64,000 nucleotides of DNA from Flexivirga oryzae (GCF_014190805.1 NZ_JACHVQ010000001.1:1364001-1428000); one strand, 5' to 3'; shown: positions 15,431 to 24,651, numbered from the stretch's first letter. Translations and numbers: made by a program. Notes: generated by a model from the sequence alone, not told the origin.

Positions 15431-17212
15431 ATGCGCTGGACGAAATTGCTTGCGCTGACCGCCGCGGGCGCTACTGCGGTGTCGTTGGCGGCATGCAGCA
15501 GCGGAGGACCGTCGGGTAGCGGCAGCGGCGGAGCAAGCGGCGGCGGCGACAACACGGCTGTCCGACAGCAGACGTCGGCGGCTGTTGCGGCGCAGGACCC
15601 GAACCTGAAGGGTCCGGCACCGGAGGTCAAGGGCGCCAAGAAGGGCGGGACGCTCTACCTGGACGACGGTGGTAACCCGCCGACCATGGACCCGGCCGGC
15701 ATCTACTACGTCGACTCGAACGCGTTCGCCACCCAGTACATGTTCCGTGCGCTGACGCAGTACAAGATCGTCGACGGCAAGCCGGTGCTGGTGCCCGACC
15801 TCGCCGAGAACGTCGGCGAGCCCTCGACGGACGGGCTGACCTGGAAGTTCAAGATCCGCTCGGGTCTGAAGTACTCCGACGGTTCCCCGGTCAAGATCGA
15901 GGACTTCGTCTACGGCATCGAGCGCTCCTTCGCCAAGGAGAGCGTCGGCGCCAACGGCACCGGCTACCAGATGGAATACCTCAAGGGTGGCGACACCTAC
16001 AAGGGTCCCTACAAGCAGCCGAACGCCAAGTTCGCGGGTGTGACCACCGAGGGCAGCGACACGCTGGTGTTCCACCTGGCCAAGAAGGTCCCGGCGTTCA
16101 ACTACTTCGCCTCGTTCCCGGAGTTCACCCCGGTGCCGAAGGCCAAGGACACCAAGGACAAGTACCAGATGAACCCGCTGACCACGGGTCCGTACAAGGT
16201 GCAGTCCTACACCAAGGGCCAGAAGATGATCCTGGTGCGCAACACCAACTGGGACGCCAACAGCGACCCGGTGCGGCACGCCTACCCGGACAAGGTGCAG
16301 ATCAACTTCTCCATCGAGGACCTGCCCTCGCAGCAGCGGATCCTGTCCAACAGCGGTGTCGGCGCCAACACGCTGAACATCGACGCGATCGACTCCTCGC
16401 TGGCCTCGAAGGTCACCGGTGCGCAGAAGAGCCAGTTCGCGATCGGCCCGTCGTCGTGTGAGTACTTCGTGGAGATCGACACCCGCAAGGTGCCGCTCGA
16501 CATCCGCAAGGCGATCGGTTACGCGTGGCCGTTCAACCAGATGCGCAAGGCCGCCGGCCTGTCGACGCTGAACTACCAGCCGGCCACCACGTTCGCGGCG
16601 CCCAGCCTGCAGGGCTTCAAGAAGTACCCGGCGCTGCCGTACGCGACCGGCACCGGCAACGGTGACCCGGCCAAGGCCAAGGCCATCCTGCAGAAGGCGA
16701 ACAAGGTCGGCTTCCAGCTGTCCTACTACTACCGCAGCGACAAGCCGACCAGCGTCAACAGCAACAACGCCAAGAAGGCGGCGCTGAAGGCGGCGGGCTT
16801 CACGGTCAAGGACATCCCGGTCTCGACCGCCGAGTACACCAAGAAGATCTCCGACCCGAAGGCCCCGGTCAACATGGGTCAGGGCACCCCGGGTTGGTGC
16901 TACGACTGGCCGACCGGTGACTCGGTCTACCCGGTCCTCTTCAACGGTGCGGGCATCTCCGACGGTCTGTCGGTGGGTCAGTTCAAGAACGCCGCCGTCA
17001 ACAAGAAGATGGACGCGATCAGCGCCATGGACCCGGCCAAGGCCGCCCCGCAGTGGGCCGCCCTGGACAAGGAGCTCATGACGAAGTACGTCCCGTCGTT
17101 GCCGGACTCGTACTCGATGAACACCGCGACATTCGGCAAGAACGTCAAGAATGTTCAGCTGAACCCGTTGATCAGCATGCCCACGCTGTCGCAGCTGTGG
17201 GTGTCCAGCTGA
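15431..17212 (+). CDS. Peptide ABC transporter substrate-binding lipoprotein (second copy)
   Basis: A 593-residue family 5 binding protein with lipobox LAAC (Cys22) after a classic signal peptide, then a Gly/Ser-rich linker. It aligns along its whole length with the first copy: GAKKGGTL, LTWKFKIRSGLKYSDGSPV, YLKGGDTYKGP, KFAGVTTEGSDT, PLTTGPYKVQSYTKGQ, NWDANSDPVRHAYPD, and WCYDWPTGDSVYP. The differences suggest a different ligand range rather than a recent duplication. GGGAG at 15418-15422 supports ATG 15431. A strong 16-base hairpin follows the gene, so it is probably made in larger amounts than the membrane subunits downstream. Confidence 0.93.
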   Translation: MRWTKLLALTAAGATAVSLAACSSGGPSGSGSGGASGGGDNTAVRQQTSAAVAAQDPNLKGPAPEVKGAKKGGTLYLDDGGNPPTMDPAGIYYVDSNAFATQYMFRALTQYKIVDGKPVLVPDLAENVGEPSTDGLTWKFKIRSGLKYSDGSPVKIEDFVYGIERSFAKESVGANGTGYQMEYLKGGDTYKGPYKQPNAKFAGVTTEGSDTLVFHLAKKVPAFNYFASFPEFTPVPKAKDTKDKYQMNPLTTGPYKVQSYTKGQKMILVRNTNWDANSDPVRHAYPDKVQINFSIEDLPSQQRILSNSGVGANTLNIDAIDSSLASKVTGAQKSQFAIGPSSCEYFVEIDTRKVPLDIRKAIGYAWPFNQMRKAAGLSTLNYQPATTFAAPSLQGFKKYPALPYATGTGNGDPAKAKAILQKANKVGFQLSYYYRSDKPTSVNSNNAKKAALKAAGFTVKDIPVSTAEYTKKISDPKAPVNMGQGTPGWCYDWPTGDSVYPVLFNGAGISDGLSVGQFKNAAVNKKMDAISAMDPAKAAPQWAALDKELMTKYVPSLPDSYSMNTATFGKNVKNVQLNPLISMPTLSQLWVSS

Positions 17213-17230
17213 CGGATTCGTCACACTGAC

Positions 17231-17267
17231 GGTGGCCGGAGGGAGATGACCTCTCCCTCCGGTCACC
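17231..17267 (+). terminator. Strong intercistronic hairpin after second lipoprotein gene
   Basis: GGTGGCCGGAGGGAGA (17231-17246) pairs with TCTCCCTCCGGTCACC (17252-17267) with one mismatch and a 5-base loop. No U-tract follows. Such a hairpin between a binding-protein gene and its permeases usually sets expression ratios by partial termination or 3'-end protection. Confidence 0.65.
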
Positions 17268-17298
17268 GGCAGGTAACCCTCTTCCAAGGAGCCATTAC

Positions 17299-18297
17299 GT
17301 GATCGTCTACATCGCGCGGCGGTTGTTGCTCGCGATCTCGGTGATGTTCGCCACGGTCGTGCTGACCTTCGGGCTGTTCTTCGCCGGCCCCTCCAAGGAC
17401 GCCGTCGCCTACCAGCTGTGCGGCACGCACTGCACCACCAAAATCGTCCAAGCGACGAACCATCGCCTCGGTCTCGACCAGCCCGTGGTCTCGCAGTTCG
17501 GCGAGTACATGAAGGGCCTGGTCGTCGGACGCGACATCACCAGCGATGGAGAAGTGACCGGGCACTGCGGTGCGCCCTGCCTCGGCTGGTCCTACGTGCA
17601 GAGCCAGTCGGTGACGACGCAGGTGAAGCAGGTCATGCCGGTGACCTTCTCCATCGTCTTCGGCAGCATGTTCGTGTGGATCCCGCTCGGCCTGCTGTTG
17701 GGCGTCGTGTGCGGTCGTAATCGTGGCTCACCCCTGGACAGGGCGATCGTCGGCGTCTCGCAGGTCATCAGCTCGATGCCCTACTTCGCCGTGGCGCTGA
17801 TCTTCAACCTCTACCTGGTGTTCAGCTGGCGGGTCCTGCCGGCCACCAGTTACACGCCGGTCTCGGAGTCCCCGGGCACCTGGTTCACGGGATTCCTCGC
17901 GATCTGGGTGATCTACGGCATCTTCAACTCGATGGCGTACGTGCGGTTCATCCGAGCGTTCATGATCAACACGCTGTCGAGCGATTTCGTACGGACCGCC
18001 AGATCGAAGGGCATTTCGGAAAGACGTGTCGTATGGCGACATGCGCTGCGGGCGACGGTGGCGCCGTACCTGACGCTGGTCGGTGTCAACGTGTCCCTGG
18101 AGCTCACCGGTGCGATCTTCACCGAGCAGGTCTTCAACGTGCTCGGGATCGGTCGACTCGCCCTGAACGCGATCAGCACCAGTGACCTTCCGGTGATCGC
18201 CGGAACGGTCCTGGTCGGCGCCGCGTTCATCGTGCTCGGAAACCTGCTCGTCGACCTCCTCTACGTTGCCGTCGACCCGACTGTGAAGCTGACATGA
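17299..18297 (+). CDS. Peptide ABC transporter permease, DppB type
   Basis: A 332-residue permease: an N-terminal helix (IVYIARRLLLAISVMFATVVLTFGLFFA), an outside domain to about residue 110, then the BPD_transp_1 core with EAA loop DFVRTARSKGISERRVVWRHALRATV. The outside loop holds four cysteines in two close pairs, CGTHC and CGAPC, plausibly disulfide-bonded. GTG 17299 follows AAGGAG (17285-17290). The stop overlaps the start of the ATPase gene by 4 bases. It works with the DppC-type permease encoded at 14304 and the two ATPases downstream. Confidence 0.94.
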   Translation: MIVYIARRLLLAISVMFATVVLTFGLFFAGPSKDAVAYQLCGTHCTTKIVQATNHRLGLDQPVVSQFGEYMKGLVVGRDITSDGEVTGHCGAPCLGWSYVQSQSVTTQVKQVMPVTFSIVFGSMFVWIPLGLLLGVVCGRNRGSPLDRAIVGVSQVISSMPYFAVALIFNLYLVFSWRVLPATSYTPVSESPGTWFTGFLAIWVIYGIFNSMAYVRFIRAFMINTLSSDFVRTARSKGISERRVVWRHALRATVAPYLTLVGVNVSLELTGAIFTEQVFNVLGIGRLALNAISTSDLPVIAGTVLVGAAFIVLGNLLVDLLYVAVDPTVKLT

Positions 18298-19388
18298 CAG
18301 AGATATTGGCAAACCCGGCCGGCGAGCCGGGCACCCAGCGGCGCCCACCGCTCGACCCGAACGCTCCGGTCATCCTGTCCGTCGAGGACCTCAAGGTGCA
18401 GTTCCCGACCGAGGACGGTCTGGTCAACGCGGTCAACGGGGTGTCCTACGAGGTCAAGGCGGGCCAGACACTGGCGATCGTCGGCGAGTCGGGCTCGGGC
18501 AAGAGCGTCTCGTCGATGGCCGTCATGGGCCTGCACGACCCGAAGCGCAGCCGGATCAGCGGCTCGATCAAGCTCGACGGCGACGAGCTCGTCGGGGCGT
18601 CGCAGTCGCACTTCCGCAAACTGCGCAGCGAGACCGTGGCGATGATCTTCCAGGACCCGCAGTCCTCGCTGCACCCCTTCAAGAAGGTCGGGGCGCAGAT
18701 CGCGGAGGCCTACCTGGCGCACCACAAGGTGTCCAAGTCGGTCGCCGCGAAGCGTGCCGTGGAGATGCTGGACCGGGTGGGCGTGCCCAACCCGGCCCGC
18801 CGGGCCAAGCAGTTCCCGTTCGAGTTCTCCGGCGGTATGCGGCAGCGCGCGATGATCGCACTGGGCCTGGTCAACGACCCGAAGCTGCTGATCGCGGACG
18901 AGCCGACGACCGCGCTGGACGTGACCGTCCAGGCGCAGATCCTCGACCTGATGAACGACCTGCAACGCGAGTTCGGGTCGGCGATCATCATGATCACCCA
19001 CGACCTGGCCGTCGTGGCCGAGGTGGCGGACTTCGTGTTGGTCATGTACGCCGGGCGCAGTGTCGAGAAGGGCACCGCCCAGGAGGTGCTGGCCAACCCG
19101 CGCATGCCCTACACGTGGGGTCTGCTCAGCTCGGTGCCGTCGCTGACCGCCGACATCGGCTCCGACCTGAAGCCGATCCCGGGCAACCCGCCGAGCATGC
19201 TCCACCTCCCGGCCGGCTGCGCGTTCGAGCCGCGGTGCCCCTACTCGGACCGGGTGCCGGGCGACAGGTGCAAGACCGAGATGCCCGAGTTCCTGGAGGT
19301 CCCCGGTGAGCCGGGACGGCTGACCCGCTGCCATCTGGCCGACCCCGCCGCGATCTTCGCCGACGAAGTCGCCCCGAACCTGGAGTGA
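18294..19388 (+). CDS. Peptide ABC transporter ATP-binding protein, DppD type
   Basis: A 364-residue ABC ATPase. Walker A GESGSGKS is at residues 64-71, the signature FSGGMRQRAMIA and Walker B LLIADEPTTALD follow, and the H-loop is ITHDLAVV. The C-terminal oligopeptide-type extension contains cysteines in CAFEPRCPYSD..GDRC and CHLAD, the pattern of the OppD/DppD C-terminal domain that in some members binds an iron-sulfur cluster. The ATG overlaps the stop of the upstream permease gene (ATGA), so translation is coupled. Confidence 0.95.
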   Translation: MTEILANPAGEPGTQRRPPLDPNAPVILSVEDLKVQFPTEDGLVNAVNGVSYEVKAGQTLAIVGESGSGKSVSSMAVMGLHDPKRSRISGSIKLDGDELVGASQSHFRKLRSETVAMIFQDPQSSLHPFKKVGAQIAEAYLAHHKVSKSVAAKRAVEMLDRVGVPNPARRAKQFPFEFSGGMRQRAMIALGLVNDPKLLIADEPTTALDVTVQAQILDLMNDLQREFGSAIIMITHDLAVVAEVADFVLVMYAGRSVEKGTAQEVLANPRMPYTWGLLSSVPSLTADIGSDLKPIPGNPPSMLHLPAGCAFEPRCPYSDRVPGDRCKTEMPEFLEVPGEPGRLTRCHLADPAAIFADEVAPNLE

Positions 19389-19391
19389 TCG

Positions 19392-20522
19392 ATGACTGAC
19401 AACACCACGGATGCTGCTCCGGACGCCGGACCGGCTGAGGGCGACACCGGCTTCACTCTCGACAAGGGCGCCGAGCCGGTCGTGCACGACTCGAATCGCG
19501 ATCGCGAGATCCTGCTGACCGTCACCGACCTGGTCAAGCACTTCCCGGTGAAGGAGTACACCGGGCTGTTCCCCAAGACGCTGCAGACACGAGCGGTCGA
19601 CGGGGTCAGCTTCGACCTGGCCAAGGGGGAGACCCTCGGCCTGGTGGGGGAGTCCGGCTGCGGCAAGACGACCACCGGCCGGCTGGTGACCCGGCTGCTG
19701 GATCCCACCTCGGGCAGCATCGAATTCCAGGGGCACGACATCGCGCACCTGAAGGAGAAGCAACTGCGCCCGCTGCGTCGGGACATCCAGATGATCTTCC
19801 AGGACCCGTACGGGTCGCTGAACCCCCGCTTCACCGTGGAGAAGATCATCGGTGCCCCGCTGGAGATCCACAGCATGGTGCCCAAGAACCAGGTGAAGGC
19901 GCGGGTCCAGGAGCTGTTGGAGCTGGTCGGCCTGAACCCCGAGCACGTCAACCGCTACCCGAACGAGTTCTCCGGCGGGCAGCGCCAGCGGATCGGTATC
20001 GCCCGGGCGCTGGCGGTCGAGCCGAAGATCGTCGTCGCCGACGAACCGGTCTCGGCGCTCGACGTGTCGATCCAGGCACAGGTCATGAACCTGATGAGCA
20101 AGCTGCGCCGCGAACTCGGGATCGCGTTCGTGTTCATCGCGCACGACCTGGGCATCGTCCGGCACTTCTGCGACCGGATCGCGGTCATGTACCTCGGCAA
20201 GATGGTGGAGGTCGGGGACCGCGAGGACATCTACGAGCGCCCGCAGCACCCCTACACGCAGGCACTGTTGTCGGCCGCTCCGGACCTGAACGTGGTCCGC
20301 GGCGCCGTCCCGAACGAGCGGATCCGGCTGATCGGTGACGTTCCGAGCCCGATCGACCCGCCGAGCGGGTGCCGATTCCGGACCCGGTGCTGGAAGGCAC
20401 AGGAGATCTGCGCCGCCGAGGAGCCGCCGCTGGACCCGGCGAAGGACAAGCCGGAGCACGTCATCGCCTGCCACTTCCCGGAGGTGAAGACCGACCTCGT
20501 CGCCGAGAGCGACGCGTCCTGA
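19392..20522 (+). CDS. Peptide ABC transporter ATP-binding protein, DppF type
   Basis: A 376-residue ABC ATPase, partner of the DppD-type subunit. Walker A is GESGCGKTT (residues 86-94), the signature FSGGQRQRIGIARAL, Walker B IVVADEPVSALD, and the H-loop FIAHDLGIV. The C-terminal oligo_HPY domain shows the cysteine set CRFRTRC, EICA and ACHFP. A tail of about 40 residues precedes the ATPase core. It starts 3 bases after the previous stop codon and is the last gene of the operon, followed by a long stable hairpin. Confidence 0.95.
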   Translation: MTDNTTDAAPDAGPAEGDTGFTLDKGAEPVVHDSNRDREILLTVTDLVKHFPVKEYTGLFPKTLQTRAVDGVSFDLAKGETLGLVGESGCGKTTTGRLVTRLLDPTSGSIEFQGHDIAHLKEKQLRPLRRDIQMIFQDPYGSLNPRFTVEKIIGAPLEIHSMVPKNQVKARVQELLELVGLNPEHVNRYPNEFSGGQRQRIGIARALAVEPKIVVADEPVSALDVSIQAQVMNLMSKLRRELGIAFVFIAHDLGIVRHFCDRIAVMYLGKMVEVGDREDIYERPQHPYTQALLSAAPDLNVVRGAVPNERIRLIGDVPSPIDPPSGCRFRTRCWKAQEICAAEEPPLDPAKDKPEHVIACHFPEVKTDLVAESDAS

Positions 20523-20540
20523 CGCAGCCGCAGTGCCGAC

Positions 20541-20576
20541 CGGGCCCGTTCCACCGCAGCCGGTGGGACGGGCCCG
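20541..20576 (+). terminator. Terminator-like hairpin ending the peptide transporter operon
   Basis: CGGGCCCGTTCCACC (20541-20555) pairs with GGTGGGACGGGCCCG (20562-20576) with a single G-U pair and a 6-base loop. There is no U-tract, as is common for actinobacterial terminators. It separates the transporter from the DUF948-alaS group. Confidence 0.75.
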
Positions 20577-20691
20577 GCGCTGTCCGGGGGACCGGCACCG
20601 CGGCGACCCGGTACGGCGCGTCCGGATATGACTACCGGCCGGCGTGCCCGGGTTGGGTAGGCTGGGACGCAATCATGGAACGAGTCCTCTT

Positions 20692-21078
20692 ATGAGCATC
20701 TCCCTCGGAGACATCGCCGGGATGATCGCCGCACTGGCGTTCGTCGTCCTCGTGCTGCGTATGGGCTCCGTGGTGGGCAAGGCGGGCAAGGTGCTCGACG
20801 AGACCCGCGCCGGGGTACGCGAGATCACCGACGAGACGGTGCCGCTGCTCCGTGAGGTCACCGACACCGTCGCCGCCACCGGTCAGCAGGTCGCGCGGCT
20901 GGACACCATTTCCTCGAACGTCGCCACGATGACCACCAACGTCAGCGCGCTGACCTCGGTCGCGACGGCGACCGTGGGTCGCCCGTTGATCAAGATCGCG
21001 GCGTTCACCTACGGTGTCCGGTCCGCCGTCGAGGTGCGGCGGCTCAAGCCGGTGAACAAGGCCGGTGGGCGGTCATGA
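20692..21078 (+). CDS. DUF948 domain membrane protein
   Basis: A 128-residue protein with an N-terminal membrane helix (IAGMIAALAFVVLVLRMG) and a following heptad-like region (DETRAGVREITDETVPLLREVTDTVAATGQQVARLDTI) that probably forms a coiled coil, as in DUF948 proteins. The function is unknown. ATG 20692 gives MSISLGDIAG, the family start. This gene and the next small one are found directly upstream of alaS in many Actinobacteria. It overlaps the next gene by 4 bases. Confidence 0.85.
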   Translation: MSISLGDIAGMIAALAFVVLVLRMGSVVGKAGKVLDETRAGVREITDETVPLLREVTDTVAATGQQVARLDTISSNVATMTTNVSALTSVATATVGRPLIKIAAFTYGVRSAVEVRRLKPVNKAGGRS

Positions 21079-21287
21079 GGTGGCTGATCCCGGTCGGCGT
21101 CGTCGCGGCGGGCGCCGCGGTTGCGAGCCGGCCCGCGGTCCGGGAGGCGTGTGCCCGCTTCTCCCGCGATGTCCGGGTCGGCATGGGCACCCGGGAGGCC
21201 CAGCTTCGCGAGGTGCTCGCGATGGACACCCACCTGACGCTGCCCGGCGAGCAGGTCGACGGCGCGCGAGCTATCGAGGGCCGCTAG
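21075..21287 (+). CDS. Small membrane-anchored protein upstream of alaS
   Basis: A 70-residue protein with a short hydrophobic N terminus (WLIPVGVVAAGAAVA) and a charged tail (FSRDVRVGMGTREAQLREVL). It corresponds to the short conserved gene that follows DUF948 and precedes alaS in Actinobacteria (DUF6167-like, by position and pattern). Its function is unknown. ATG 21075 overlaps the DUF948 stop codon, so the two are coupled. Confidence 0.7.
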   Translation: MRWLIPVGVVAAGAAVASRPAVREACARFSRDVRVGMGTREAQLREVLAMDTHLTLPGEQVDGARAIEGR

Positions 21288-21383
21288 GCCCCGCTTCCCG
21301 ACCAGGCACGGCTCGGGCGCTCCACACCTGTGTGAGTTGCCGCCCGTGCACGCGAACTTGACTGAAACGTAAAGGAACTGATG

Positions 21384-24101
21384 ATGGATACCGCGGAGAT
21401 CCGGCGACGTTGGCTGGACTATTTCGAGCGGAACAACCACACGGTGGTGCCGTCCGCACCGCTGATCTACGACGACCCGAACCTGCTGTTCGTCAATGCC
21501 GGCATGGTGCCGTTCAAGCCCTACTTCCTGGGCCAGCAGACGCCACCCTGGGACCGTGCCACCAGCGTGCAGAAGTGCGTGCGCACCGGTGACATCGAGG
21601 AGGTCGGCAAGACCTCCCGGCACGGCACGTTCTTCCAGATGAACGGCAACTTCAGCTTCGGTGACTACTTCAAGGAAGGCGCCATCCGGCTCGCCTGGGG
21701 GCTGATCACCGCGTCCCGCGACGACGGCGGGTACGGCCTGGACCCGGAGCGCATCTGGCCGACGGTCTACACCGACGACGACGAGGCGTTCGCGATCTGG
21801 CACGAGCAGATCGGCATACCCACCGAGCGCATCACCCGCCGGGACGCCAACGACAACTACTGGCACATGGGTGTTCCCGGACCGGGCGGCCCCTGCTCGG
21901 AGCTGTTCTACGACCGCGGCTCGGAGTTCGGCGCCGACGGCGGACCCGCGGTCGACGAGGACCGGTTCATGGAGTTCTGGAACCTCGTGTTCATGCAGGA
22001 GGAGCTGTCGGAGGTGCGCAGCAAGGCCGACTTCGACGTCGCCGGGCCGCTGCCCAAGCGCAACATCGACACCGGCATGGGCCTGGAGCGGATGGCGACC
22101 CTGCTGCAGGGCAAGGACAACCTCTACGAGATCGACGAGGTCTACCCGGTGCTGGCCAAGGCGGCGCAGATGACCGGCAAGATCTACGGCGAACACTCCG
22201 GGCACTCGGCGACCTCCAGCCACCCGGACGATGTGCACCTGCGGGTCGTCGCGGATCACGTGCGGTCGTCGCTGATGCTGATCGGCGACGGTGTGACGCC
22301 CGGCAACGAGGGCCGCGGGTACGTGCTGCGCCGGATGCTGCGGCGGGCCGTGCGTGCCATGCGACTGCTCGGCTACCGCGACAAGGCGCTGCCAGAGCTG
22401 CTGCCGGTCAGCCTGGAGCGGATGAAGGCGTCATACCCCGAACTGGAGACCGACTTCGGCCGGATCAGCCAGATCGCGTACGGCGAGGAGGACGCGTTCC
22501 GGCGCACCCTCGACCAGGGCACCACCATCCTGGACACCGCGGTGACCAAGGCGAAGCAGTCGGCCGCGGCGCTCGGTGGCAACGGCACCCCGACGCTGCC
22601 CGGCTCCGAGGCGTTCGCGCTGCACGACACCTACGGTTTCCCGATCGACCTGACGCTGGAGATGGCGGGCGAGCAGGGCGTCGAGGTCGACCGTGACGGT
22701 TTCCGGCGGTTGATGACCGAGCAGCGCCAGCGTGCGAAGGCGGACGCGAAGGCGAAGAAGAGTGGCCACGCCCACACCGAGATCTGGAAGGAACTGCGCG
22801 AGCTCGGCGCCACCGACTGGCAGGCCTACCAGGCACTTTCGACCGAGGGCAAGATCGTCGGGCTGGTCGTCGACGGGCAGCGTGTCGACGGTATGTCGGA
22901 GGGCACGACCGGGCAGGTCGTGCTCGACCGGACGACGTTCTACGCGGAGTCCGGCGGCCAGATCGCCGACGAGGGTGTCATCACCACCTCGACCGGGCAG
23001 CTGCGGGTGCTCGACGTCCAGCGGCCCGTCAAGGGTCTGGTAGTGCACACGGTCGAGGTCGCCTCGGGTGAGGTGAAGGTCGGCGAAGAGGTGCAGGCGC
23101 AGGTCGACCCCGACTGGCGCATCTCCGCGTGCCAGGCGCACTCGGGCACCCACGTGGTGCACGCGGCGCTGCGGCAGGTGCTCGGCCCGTCGGCGCTGCA
23201 GAGCGGCTCGTACAACAAGCCGGGTTACCTGCGGCTGGACTTCGCCTGGAACAGCGGCCTGTCCGCGGAGACCCGCTCCGAGATCGAGGAGGTCGCCAAC
23301 CTGGCGCTGCGCCAGGACCTGCCGGTGTCCTCGCAGTACATGACGCTGCCCGAGGCACGGGAGTGGGGGGCGCTCGCCCTGTTCGGTGAGACGTATGACG
23401 AGCAGGTCCGGGTCATCGAGATCGGCGGCCCCTGGTCCCGCGAGCTGTGCGGTGGCACCCACGTGGCCCATTCCTCGCAGATCGGGGCGCTCACCCTCAC
23501 CGGCGAATCGTCGGTCGGCTCCGGTGTCCGCCGCGTCGAGGCGTTCGTGGGCATGGACGCGATGCGGTACCTCGCCAAGGAGCGCGCGATCGTCGCCGAG
23601 GCGGCCCGCCTGGTGAAGGCGCAACCCGGTGAGCTGACCGAGCGCATCGAGGAGCTGCTCACCCGGGTGAAGAACGCCGAGAGGGAGATCACCGCGCTGC
23701 GCCAGCAACAGCTGCAGGCGCAGGCCGGCGAGCTCGTCCGGTCGGCCACCGACATCGGCGGGATCCGGGTGCTGACCCACGACGCCGGCGATGCCGGCGC
23801 CGACGACGTGCGCACGCTCGTGACCGGATTGCGCGGTCGCCTCGGCGACGCGGCGCCGGTGGTCGTGGCGGTGACCGGGTCCGCCAAGGGCCGTCCCCTC
23901 GTCGTCGTCGCCACGAACGCGGCGGCCCGGGACCGTGGCATCAAGGCAGGCGACCTGGTGCGCGTCGCGGCCGGGGTCCTCGGCGGCGGTGGCGGCGGCA
24001 AGCCGGACATCGCCCAGGGCGGTGGCACCGACTCGTCCGCGGTCGGTGCGGCGCTGGAGGCCGTCGAGCGCCAGTTGCACGACCTCGCAGGGGTCCAGTG
24101 A
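21384..24101 (+). CDS. alaS: Alanyl-tRNA synthetase
   Basis: AlaRS of 905 residues. The class II aminoacylation core begins MDTAEIRRRWLDYFER; the editing domain carries the zinc motifs HSGTHVVH (bases about 23140-23163) and CGGTH (about 23449-23463); the C-Ala domain, with GGGGGGKPD and AQGGGTD, ends the protein. It charges tRNA-Ala and edits Ser and Gly mischarging. AAAGGA at 21371-21376 is 7 bases before ATG 21384, preferred over ATG 21381. The stop overlaps the GTG of ruvX. The upstream 93 bases show no T-box. Confidence 0.98.
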   Translation: MDTAEIRRRWLDYFERNNHTVVPSAPLIYDDPNLLFVNAGMVPFKPYFLGQQTPPWDRATSVQKCVRTGDIEEVGKTSRHGTFFQMNGNFSFGDYFKEGAIRLAWGLITASRDDGGYGLDPERIWPTVYTDDDEAFAIWHEQIGIPTERITRRDANDNYWHMGVPGPGGPCSELFYDRGSEFGADGGPAVDEDRFMEFWNLVFMQEELSEVRSKADFDVAGPLPKRNIDTGMGLERMATLLQGKDNLYEIDEVYPVLAKAAQMTGKIYGEHSGHSATSSHPDDVHLRVVADHVRSSLMLIGDGVTPGNEGRGYVLRRMLRRAVRAMRLLGYRDKALPELLPVSLERMKASYPELETDFGRISQIAYGEEDAFRRTLDQGTTILDTAVTKAKQSAAALGGNGTPTLPGSEAFALHDTYGFPIDLTLEMAGEQGVEVDRDGFRRLMTEQRQRAKADAKAKKSGHAHTEIWKELRELGATDWQAYQALSTEGKIVGLVVDGQRVDGMSEGTTGQVVLDRTTFYAESGGQIADEGVITTSTGQLRVLDVQRPVKGLVVHTVEVASGEVKVGEEVQAQVDPDWRISACQAHSGTHVVHAALRQVLGPSALQSGSYNKPGYLRLDFAWNSGLSAETRSEIEEVANLALRQDLPVSSQYMTLPEAREWGALALFGETYDEQVRVIEIGGPWSRELCGGTHVAHSSQIGALTLTGESSVGSGVRRVEAFVGMDAMRYLAKERAIVAEAARLVKAQPGELTERIEELLTRVKNAEREITALRQQQLQAQAGELVRSATDIGGIRVLTHDAGDAGADDVRTLVTGLRGRLGDAAPVVVAVTGSAKGRPLVVVATNAAARDRGIKAGDLVRVAAGVLGGGGGGKPDIAQGGGTDSSAVGAALEAVERQLHDLAGVQ

Positions 24102-24598
24102 GGCAGGGTGTGCGGGTCGGCGTCGACGTGGGCAGTGTCCGCGTCGGCGTCGCCTCGTGCGACCCGGACGGACTGCTGGCCACCCCGGTCGGCACGTTCC
24201 GCCGGGCCGGCGACGAGTCCGACATACAGGCTGTCGCCGACCTGGCGGCGGACCGCGCGGCCGTCGAGGTCGTCGTCGGGCTGCCGCTGTCCCTGGACGG
24301 GCACGAGCACGCGGCCGCGGAGGCGGCACGCGGCTGGGCAACGGCGCTGCGTCGCCGCGCCCCGGGGCTGCCGGTCCGGCTGGTCGACGAGCGGCTGACC
24401 ACAGTTGCCGCACATCGGGCGATGCGGGAGAGTGGCCTGCGCGAACGCGGCAGACGTGAGATCGTCGATCAGCAGGCAGCAGTGCTGATCCTGCAGGCCG
24501 CGCTTGACGCCGAGCGTGTTTCCGGACAACCTTCCGGGGAGTTGCTCGGCGGACGCAAACCCCGGCATTCGTCGAGGACCCGCACGGAGAGGCGTTGA
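24098..24598 (+). CDS. ruvX: Holliday junction resolvase-like nuclease YqgF/RuvX
   Basis: A 166-residue RNase H-fold protein. The first catalytic segment is VGVDVGSVRVGVA with Asp10; VVVGLPLSLDG and RLVDERLTTVAAH carry the later acidic residues; EIVDQQAAVLILQAAL is the final conserved helix with Asp. The family takes part in pre-16S rRNA 5' processing and was first predicted as a junction resolvase. GTG 24098 overlaps the alaS stop. A longer tail (GGRKPRHSSRTRTERR) is basic and not conserved. Confidence 0.93.
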   Translation: MRQGVRVGVDVGSVRVGVASCDPDGLLATPVGTFRRAGDESDIQAVADLAADRAAVEVVVGLPLSLDGHEHAAAEAARGWATALRRRAPGLPVRLVDERLTTVAAHRAMRESGLRERGRREIVDQQAAVLILQAALDAERVSGQPSGELLGGRKPRHSSRTRTERR

Positions 24599-24651
24599 GT
24601 GAAGGTGCAGTACGTGGTGCTCGGACGCGTCCGGCGACCGGAGGCTGGTCG

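Noticed and set aside
15167..17287. A 706-residue minus-strand frame over the second lipoprotein gene
   Set aside because: Antisense shadow with biased composition; the plus-strand gene has a signal peptide, ribosome binding site and family match.
21288..21383. Possible T-box before alaS, by analogy with aspS
   Set aside because: No GGTGGNACCGCG-like core and too short for a T-box leader.
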